Shown in pieces: positions 57,046 through 64,000 of a stretch of DNA of 64,000 bases. A program made the translations under genes and the position numbers. The notes beneath the pieces are model-generated. The model made no database searches. It saw only the letters and a program-made list of their open reading frames with translations, and was not told the origin of the DNA. Source of the stretch: Ariolimax columbianus (taxonomy: Eukaryota > Mollusca > Gastropoda > Stylommatophora > Arionidae); contig JAVGWX010000005.1 in assembly GCA_036924085.1 (NCBI GenBank), positions 39,310,164 through 39,374,163 of the forward strand, given 5' to 3'. Positions within the stretch are counted from its first letter, which is position 1, and the number at the start of each line of letters is the position of its first letter.

Positions 57046-57600
57046 CCTAAAACCGAATATAAACTCCTGATAATATATCATGATGCACAAAGTGATGTCT
57101 GGATATGATATATGGCATAACTCAAGTGCAAGAAAGGCACACGAAAACACACACAAACGAGTCAAATAAGAAATTAAATTCATAATTGGAATCACAAATC
57201 CGAAACAAATAAATAGGTTTAATATTTCAGACAAATACTTGGGACGTCATGACCATATCTCAAATTTCCACATCCAAATTACAACCACTACGCATATAGT
57301 TGGAGGATATACATATATACTCATAGGTGCAAAACAGGCCAAATCTACTTGTAAGGTCAAGTGTCAAGATTAAATAGTCTACCCAATATTATACACAAGG
57401 GAACAGACCCACCAGCGAGACATATAGGCCATACCATGTGTGGGACCGATACTATAGAACATGTATCCTTCATTGGGACAATATTAAAATCCAGGACAGA
57501 AAACATTTAATTTCTTATACAGTGAGACATAACAACCGCCGATTTTACCCAGGCTTGATTGGGTAGCAAAGAACACTGTGACATGCCAAGGATATCAAAT
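57046..57600. other. unassigned AT-rich sequence
   Basis: No supported feature. CGTEIEHV-like coding traces near 57440 are too weak to call. Confidence 0.35.
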
Positions 57601-57604
57601 TGAT

Positions 57605-57950
57605 GTTATTGCTGAATGTCCCCAATGAGTAAGATTCATGTTGTGTTGGCCTCGAAACACGCTTTTCAGTGACGTGTTGCTGTAGCTTACCTCACATCCC
57701 GAGCGTGCTGTGAAGGTGGAACGTGGCCCTCCAGGTAGATGTGCTATGCTTGGCTTCATCTGCGTGTCGCTCACTACTACAAGGATCACATCGATCCCCT
57801 ACCTCATTAGTCAGACTGCCATGAAAACAGCCCATTTCCAGGGACAGAGCTGGATGTTTTAGCAGAAAAATGTTACCTGACCCTGATTAGCATGTCAGAT
57901 CACGATGGTGTGCATGCCTAGACGCTAGTCTCTCCCTCCCACCCCCGCAT
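57605..57950. repeat. dispersed repeat, copy 1 (about 330 bp)
   Basis: Matches 59742-60055 in the same orientation: CTCACATCCCGAGCGTGCTG, TGCTATGCTTGGCTTCATCT, GTCGCTCACT, GGATCACAT, GTTAGTCAGACT/ATTAGTCAGACT, TGACCC and ACGNTAGTCT in order. It carries no coding boxes. The class is unknown, possibly a LINE 3' UTR or a non-autonomous element. Confidence 0.8.
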
Positions 57951-58138
57951 AATAATAATATAATATAATATGTTCGCTTAGGCGTTTGAGGCCCATTGCG
58001 TCATCTGGTCACTTCGACGAACCACTGTTGTGGCCTCCACGACTCTTTCACAATGGAAGAGGAGATTGCTGTGTGCTGGAGCAATACTGGACGGCCTCTT
58101 CTTCACCTCTAGCCGGCCGTGGAGGTCTTTAGGCGCTG

Positions 58139-58324
58139 ATGAACGACCTGTGGAGCATTTTCTGGGCCAAGACCTGGTCCAGATTAGACATTAGAAAAAC
58201 AAATCTTTGTCAAAGAGTGATGAATGCTTGGAATGGATTGCCACAGGAAATAATAGAGGCAGTGTCAATTAATGCATTCAAGGATATATTGGATGCGCAT
58301 AGTTTTTGGGTAAACGAAATGTAA
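58139..58324 (+). pseudogene. CR1/L2-like LINE C-terminal tail
   Basis: A 61-codon frame reading TWSRLDIRKTNLCQRVMNAW, NGLPQEIIEAVSINAFKDIL and DAHS. The pattern F/C-x-x-R-V-x-x-x-WN-x-LP...A-x-S-x-x-x-FK-x-x-LD is the usual end of CR1/L2-type RT proteins. Nothing of the RT remains upstream. Confidence 0.7.
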
Positions 58325-58370
58325 AATAAATTAGTTGTATGCAGACTACAGAGTCTTCTAAACAAGTATC

Positions 58371-58625
58371 AGGGGACGGCGTGGCCTAGTGGTTAAGTGG
58401 CACGGCTCACAACCAGAAGGTGTTGGGTTCGATCCCCATCACAGCACCGGCCGTTACCCCGGGGAAGCAAACCCTTAGAAAATGCAGGAGGAAGCAGACA
58501 CTTACATAAAATGCTTGCTGAACTCGGATGCACTGGGCCGACAGGCGCAAAATAAAAACCACAGTGCAACGCACACTGCTTTGGGGATTAGAGAAATAAG
58601 GCTAAAAAATTTTATTTTTTTAAAA
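58371..58625 (+). mobile_element. tRNA-derived SINE, complete copy
   Basis: The only unbroken copy of the SINE family here. It has a tRNA-like head with A-box TGGCCTAGTGG (58382-58392) and B-box GGTTCGATCCC (58426-58436). The body contains CACCGGCCGTTACCCC, CGGATGCACTGGGCCGACAG and CAACGCACACTGCTTTGGGG, and it ends in A/T-rich sequence. RNA polymerase III would transcribe it from the internal boxes. It depends on a LINE for mobility, and no tail similarity to LINE-G is visible. Confidence 0.9.
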
Positions 58626-58639
58626 CCAGCATCAAGACG

Positions 58640-59015
58640 TTAAGTTAAGTTAGCGAAAAAAAAAGCGAAGAAGGCGGGTAGAGGGGTAGGTAGGAAGGTA
58701 GGGAGGGAGGTAGGTAGGAAGGTATCTAGAGAAGTAGGTGGGGAAGTAGTTAGGTCGGTAGGTAGGTAAGTAAGTAATGAGGTAGAAAGGTAGGTAGGTA
58801 GAAAGGTAGGTAGTGAGGGAGGTAGTGAAATAGATGGCTAGGGAAGCAGCTAGGGAGATAAGGAGGTAGGTTAAATAGGAAAATAAGTAGCTAGGTATGT
58901 AGGAAGGTAAGTAGATAGCTAGACAGGTAAGTAGATTATTAGGGAAGTAGGTAGGTTGTTAGGGACGTAGGCAGCGAAGTTGGTAGGGAGGAAGATAGTT
59001 AGGTATGGAGGTAGG
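58640..59015. repeat. degenerate (GGTA)n/(GTAG)n microsatellite
   Basis: Long purine-rich tract of GTAGGTAGG, GGAAGGTAGG and GAGGTAGGT units with many interruptions. Confidence 0.9.
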
Positions 59016-59635
59016 TAGTGCGTTTAGACGACCCGTGCCGCCATCCCATTGTGTGGCAAGAATGCGGCTCTGGCTGTGCCTGGGGAAGGTAGCAATGATC
59101 TTTTAATCGCTACGCAGAATTGTCCAAGTTTCGTTTTCGCACATCTGAATTGCGACGACACAGTCTGTATCAATTCGTATCTTTGTTTCTAGTGAAATCA
59201 TCTGTAGATTCCAGATATGGTTCCAGGCATTCATAATAGTAAGATGAAAGCCGACACTGAGAACGGTGCCCAGATAACTACGTACGAAGGAAGCTAGATT
59301 ATAATTACGAACATGTTGATGTCATTTATCTTTGCTTAATAAACGCAATGACAAAATTGTGCAGTAAAAATAGAAAAAAGAACCAGTGAACTAAAGAGTA
59401 TAATATCATGATTTAGCTAGATGGTGTCAAATTACTTGGCTCACGTCTGGCCCCACTCCAGCCAGTTAGTTATGATTGAATAGGCTCCGAACTAAATGTC
59501 TGGCGGACATGATGACCGAAGCTAATACGTAACTGCAGCCAGACGTTCAAAATGACCCACGCGTATAAAACACTAGATGAGATAATGATTTCTGAGACCC
59601 ATAATCACACCATCACGGTTACAACAAGTTTCTAA
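59016..59635. other. unassigned sequence
   Basis: Nothing recognised. Confidence 0.45.
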
Positions 59636-59741
59636 CTCACCATGGTAACACACATTCATAGATGGTTGCACATGCTCATATCTGGTAGAATATCTTAATT
59701 CCTAAATGGTAACGCGAATTTATATATGGTTGTTGTTTCGA

Positions 59742-60055
59742 ATGCTTACAATGAGTAGAATTAGTCTTCTGTGCGCCTGTAAACTACGTTAAGTGGCGGG
59801 TTGCAGTAGCTTTCCTCACATCCCGAGCGTGCTGATGAAGGTGGACCGGGTGTCCTCCAGGCGATTGTGCTATGCTTGGCTTCATCTGGCTGTCGCTCAC
59901 TGCTTCGGGGATCACATTAATCCCTCACCCTGTTAGTCAGACTACTTGAAAACACATGGGAAGCCGAGGTGAGGGTTTTGGCCAGTACATTGTGCCTGAC
60001 CCCGACTAACATGTTTGATCAGGATGTTGTGCATGATCAAACGTTAGTCTTTCCT
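59742..60055. repeat. dispersed repeat, copy 2 (about 315 bp)
   Basis: Partner of 57605-57950 in the same orientation, with scattered substitutions and small indels. It is embedded in the ATATGGTAA array. Confidence 0.8.
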
Positions 60056-60104
60056 CCCCATTCATATATGGTAAAACGTATTTATATATGCTAAAGGTAC
60101 AGTA

Positions 60105-60373
60105 AATATACAGTCACGACAAGCGACGTATAGGAAATATCGTGTTAGGTTCATATTATTGTGTGACCCCCGGCACATAATGCATGATGTGGTCAGTATT
60201 ACATCGGCCACCTTTATTTCCCATATTTGTTTATGATACCCAATTTATGTGGATGCCGAACAACCACATGTTCCGGTTTGCAATCGAAAAAAAAAACGAT
60301 GTGTCAAATGAGGATTGAACCCTGATCGCTTAACTGGTAAGCCAGTTCACTAACCACTGTGCTACCGTGGCTA
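60105..60373 (-). mobile_element. tRNA-like SINE candidate
   Basis: On the minus strand the element begins AGCCACGGTAGCACAGTGGT, with A-box-like TAGCACAGTGG and, about 35 nt on, B-box-like GGTTCAATCC. The distance is that of a tRNA, but the acceptor ends do not pair, so it is not a functional tRNA gene. A T-rich stretch and about 190 bp of body follow. It is different from the other SINE family. The class and exact 3' end are uncertain. Confidence 0.55.
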
Positions 60374-60564
60374 TATGGTAAAACATTTTAATTAACATTT
60401 GGTAATACATATGTGTATGTGGTCATACGTATTTATATATGGTAACACATGTTCATTCATATGTGCTAATGCATGTTCATTCATATGTGCTAATGCATGT
60501 TCATATACGGTAACAAGTTGAAATAGGGTAAAACGTATTTATATATGGAAACGTGTTTATCTTG

Positions 60565-61345
60565 TCTTGTTTGGTCCACATGTGCCGTGAGGTGATGTTG
60601 AGAGCCGTAATTTTCTGTCCAGGTCAGACGTATCGCTGAAGTAGTCATCATCCCATGACGATTTAGAATATCCGGAACATTTCCTATCCATCTAGTTCTT
60701 GGTCAGCCACGATTGCGAAAATCAGAACGGCGTGCGTTATATGCGCACAGGGTTAGTTGGTCAGGATGCATTCTCATTAGGTGGCCGAACCAATTGATTC
60801 TCACTTGATCCATATATTCAGAGCAGGGTCTTGCTTTAACTATTCTTCTCACATTTTCATTGCGCATTCTGTCTCTTCTAGTTACGTTGATTGTTTTCCG
60901 GAGGCATCTCATCTCACATGTCGTGATCTTCCTCTCAAGAATTTTTTTTAAAGTCCACGTTTGGCACTGGTAACAGAAGGTTATTATGAATAGACTGTTA
61001 ATTAGCATTGTTTTTGTGGACATGTTAGGGTGTTGCAATAATGGTGACAGTTGGTATGCAATCGAATTAGCGTTTTGGCATCTCATCTTTATATCTAGAT
61101 CTCCATCCGGTGAGAATACACTGCCAAAGTACTTGAACTGCACTTGTTTGATCTTGATCCCGTTTATCATAATGTAAAATTTGTTTCAGGCGATCTGCTT
61201 ATCTGCATAAATTCAGTTTTGGATATGTTAATTCTAATACTGTTCAATTATCTTTCACATACAGAGTTTATCGCAGTCAGATGTTGCTGCAGATCCTTGT
61301 CACTCTCGTAAAGTAGACATTGGTCATCTGTAAGAACAAAGTTAA
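60565..61345 (-). pseudogene. RTE-like LINE, RT motif C and C-terminus
   Basis: On the minus strand: LTDDQCLLYESDKDLQQHLT (61330-61270) is a decayed motif C region, then ISKTEFMQISRSPE. From 61170 a 155-codon frame gives INGIKIKQVQFKYFGSVFS, FCYQCQTWTLKKILERKI, MRCLRKTINVTRRDRMRNE and INWFGHLMRMHPDQ. The GH-x-x-RM box and the tail past 60703 are shared with 33030-33240. Of the RT catalytic residues only a DD pair remains. Confidence 0.8.
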
Positions 61346-61409
61346 TTTAACCGATAAGTCTCTGTCCTTTCTTCCTCTGCATTTCTTGGCAGATGATCCA
61401 ACATCTTAA

Positions 61410-62405
61410 ACAGGTGGACTCAGTATTACGCCGACATTTATAGATATCAAAATGCCGGAGACCCAAACATGCGTGTACACCCTACCACAACTGAAGAAGA
61501 AAACCAACCAATTTACAGAATCAAGGTTGAGATGACCATCAATCCAATTAAAAATTGGAAAGTGGTGGGAACTGACAAGATCCCAGTGGAATTAATCAAA
61601 TATGGGGGGTTAACTCTTATTCAGGTAATGACTATCATGTGTAACAAGATCTGCAAGACAGCCACTTGTCCATCAGCATGGACACAATCCCTAATCATCA
61701 TTATCCCCCAAAAGGGCAGTCCGCAGTTATGTACCAACTATAAGACCACCAGTTTGATCAGCCACGCAAGCAAAGTGATGCTCAAGACCATTTTAAACAG
61801 ACTAGAACCAAAAGTAGAACAAATCATAGCAGAAGAACATGCTGGTTTTCGAGCAGGCAGAAGCACTTGAGAACAAATGTTCAATTTGCGACTACTGTGT
61901 GAAAGATATGACGAGCACCGGAAGCTCATTTACCGTATTTTCGTCGATTTCACTAAGGACGTTTGACAGGGTGTGGCACGATGTTCTCTGGGACATATTT
62001 TATACCAATACAAAATGGGCGACAAACTCACCGGCAGCATCAAGAGTCTGTAAAAACAACGCCGCGAGCTCAGTACTTATAAACGGCAGAAAGAGAGTGG
62101 TTTCCAACTACGGTTCGTGTAAGACAAGGATGTTTGTTGTCACCCAATCTTTTAAACTTGTTCCTGGAACGAATTGTTACAGAAGCTCTAGAGGGTCAAC
62201 ATGGAACAGTAACAATAGATAAGAGCACTATTACGAACCTACGTTACGCCGATGATGTAGATGTCACAGCTGGGAGTGAAGATGAGACACATACCCTAGC
62301 TACCAGACTTAAAACGGCACCAAGAAAATACGGCATGGAAATAGACCCTGAAAAAACGAATGACAACAAAAGTGGATTTCAAGACAACTTTATATATTTA
62401 TATGT
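61410..62405 (+). pseudogene. RTE-like LINE reverse transcriptase (plus strand)
   Basis: 61469-61870 gives KVVGTDKIPVELIKYGG, WPSAWTQ-like CPSAWTQSLIIIIPQKGSPQ and EEHAGFRAGRST. 61839-62222 keeps part of motif A (LRTFDRVWHDVLW). 62134-62409 gives LLSPNLLNLFLERIVTEALE-like sequence and the catalytic NLRYADDVDVTAGSEDE. It ends in MEIDPEKTN without the C-terminal tail. The boxes correspond to the family whose C-terminus is seen at 33956-34392. Two frameshifts. Confidence 0.82.
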
Positions 62406-62439
62406 ATAATATTATACGCGTGTGTTCTAGGATATGCCA

Positions 62440-64000
62440 AATCCTCTGCTAAAAGATTTTCGCGTACAGTTTTCCTGTGACTTAAAAGCGATATTTCCTG
62501 GTAGATATTGCACTCTTTGTTGTTGCCTTTGTTTTTCCGCATTGGCACAATAATAGCCTTAATTTCCTTTGTTCCGAAGCTGCTGAGAATATGCTATGTA
62601 ACTCTGTTAATCCTATGTATCGACAAGCTTTAATAGTCTCGCAGGTTATTCCGTCATCACCTGCAGCTTTACGATTTGGGCTTATTTTAAGGACATCCTC
62701 GATCTCATGGGTTCATAGTCTGGGATCTGTTTTTCCTGTGTAACTCGTAAGCGTGGAGTGCCTCCGCGTATCATTTGGGCTTAGGAGTTCTAGTTCCTTT
62801 GTTGTGTCGAAAATCGGCGTCCCGTTTTGTTGTTTATAATTGTGGTGGGGTTAAAGATGTCGTCTCTAACTGTCATTGCCGTGACACGTTTAAAGAAATC
62901 TCTCGGATTCTTACCACACATGAGCGCTAATTATTCGCCGTATTTATTCCATGCGTCTGCTTTGAAGTTCTTGATTGCGGTTTTCGAATGCGTTCTTGCG
63001 AGTCTGCAGATGGTGTAATCTTCTTGTGACTTCCATTTCAACCACTTCCTGCATAATTGTTATTAGCTTGTATTGCTTCCTGTACCTGTTGATTCCACCA
63101 TGCTGTTCTTTTCTTTTGGAATTGTCAACGTTTCTTTTTACCGTATTTTTCGTTCACTATGTTTATCATTGCTGATTTGTATCCCTGTCACTCATTCGTT
63201 ACATTGCCAGTTGTTACTGGCAGGCCTCATACATGTCTTTCATTTAACGTTGAATATCTTCGCGGATGTCCTCGTGTTTTGCCAAATTTTGTGACGTATA
63301 TATGTCATTGCAACCTCTTTTGGCTTTTGCATGTAGGTGTTTAAGTTAGTACACTAGGACGATGATCGGTGTCCATAATGATGTTGGGGAAACTTTCTTG
63401 AGTCTGTAATGTCTGACTAGTATGTAGTCTTTTTGAGATGAAATACCAGTATCACTCTTTCGGTACCATGTCTGTTTATGGCTTTCATAGTATTGGAAAA
63501 AAAGTGTTTGATGTAATCAGTCCCTGTTTAAGACAAACATGTATGAGTTCTTCCCCATTGCTAATCCGTTTTGGTGTACAATAAATAAACGCACCAAGAC
63601 ATGTCTCCTGTGTCGATTTTGTCCAACTTGACCGTTGAAATCGCCCATCACTATCAGTTCGTTCTTCTCATTCACCCTATTTAAGTCATCGGACAGTTGC
63701 TCGACAAACTCCCTTTTATCTTCCTCACTGTAGCTGTTATAAGACGGAGCATACACTTGGATGGCATGTGTTGTTTCCGTCCGTTCTGTATATTGTATCC
63801 GAATAATTCTGTCCGATACATACTCTATATCTGTGATGCGTTTTACCTTCTCCGGGTGTATTATAAAACCCACACCATGCTTTTCTCTTTCACGCAGTCT
63901 TACTCCGCTCCATATAAGAACATAGCTGTCATGTATCTCCCTGCTATGTGGGCCCTTTTTCCTTATCTGACAGTCCCATTATTTCTATCTTTGTCTTTTC
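62440..64000 (-). pseudogene. RTE-like LINE endonuclease to first RT box, cut by window end
   Basis: On the minus strand the frame 63873-63517 gives an APE-type endonuclease middle: HGVGFIIHPEKV, RIIRIQY, AIQVYAPSYNSYSEEDK and IVMGDFNGQVGQ, where the D and N of GDFN are catalytic. From about 62720 it reads LKISPNRKAAGDDGIT and IPMRKNKGN-like RT start boxes, with frameshifts. It continues past the right edge (SSSKIEIMGLS-like sequence at 63990). It may be the front half of the element whose back half is 61345-60565. Confidence 0.78.

Larger units (their letters stand above)
59636..60560. repeat. about 20-bp ATATGGTAA repeat, interrupted twice
   Basis: Units such as TATATATGGTAAAACGTATT occur in three blocks: about 59636-59735, 60060-60100 and 60372-60555. 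Between them lie the dispersed repeat (59742-60055) and a tRNA-like element (about 60105-60373), consistent with two insertions into one array. Confidence 0.75.

Noticed and set aside
60305..60373. Functional tRNA gene on the minus strand
   Set aside because: A- and B-boxes are present, but acceptor ends do not pair and the anticodon arm is irregular.

Overview
The window is repeat-dense nuclear DNA from an animal. I find no host protein-coding gene that I can support. Microsatellites and minisatellites, eukaryotic 18S and 28S rRNA fragments, tRNA-derived SINEs, and decayed LINE open reading frames with APE endonuclease, reverse transcriptase (RT) and RNase H domains all point to a metazoan. 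The 18S fragment and the LINE families look lophotrochozoan, most likely a gastropod mollusc; that is an inference from memory, not a search result.

The dominant element, called LINE-G here, is a non-LTR retrotransposon with endonuclease, RT, RNase H and a C-terminal Cys/His motif. It ends in a (GAA)n tail. Six copies are visible: A (1584-4928, +), B (10559-11590, +), C (12811-15150, -), F (16253-16338, a scrap, -), D (29475-32616, -, the longest) and E (37311-37816, -). All are 5'-truncated and broken. B and E have perfect 13- and 12-bp target-site duplications and D an 11/12 one. B, D and E each sit inside an older retroelement: B in an RTE-like LINE C-terminus, D in a tRNA-derived SINE, E in an RTE-like RT. 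Copy A is different, because matching 684-bp direct repeats abut both of its ends.

Around these lie many fragments of at least three other LINE lineages, mostly RTE/CFDP2-like endonuclease, RT or C-terminal pieces, on both strands. They occur at 6010-6340, 10390-12340, 19450-19930, 27510-28940, 28990-29290, 33030-33240, 33960-34390, 36690-38090, 38193-38663, 38960-39370, 43550-44945, 47840-48145, 55260-57045, 58139-58324 and 60565-64000. Three tRNA-derived SINE copies of one family (6571, 29412/32617, 58371), one further tRNA-like element (about 60105-60373) and a tiny mariner-like palindromic element (56946-57001) complete the mobile fraction.

Tandem repeats cover much of the remainder: 39- and 60-bp units at the left edge, related 36-41-bp satellites at 8.6-10.1, 15.6-16.15, 18.5 and 21.4-22.3 kb, a 46-bp unit at 22.4 kb, 31-bp at 26.4 kb, about 48-bp at 41.1-42.5 kb, 47-bp (94-bp dimer) at 42.6-43.4 kb and 59-bp at 45.0-47.2 kb. 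Between two copies of a satellite-containing segment (about 16.03-16.25 and 18.51-18.83 kb) lies a rearranged rDNA piece on the minus strand, made of a central 18S fragment, degenerate 18S duplications and the 28S 3' end. A GC-rich block at about 49.6-51.0 kb is compositionally foreign to its surroundings and unidentified. No genes act together here; the logic of the window is nested insertion and tandem amplification.
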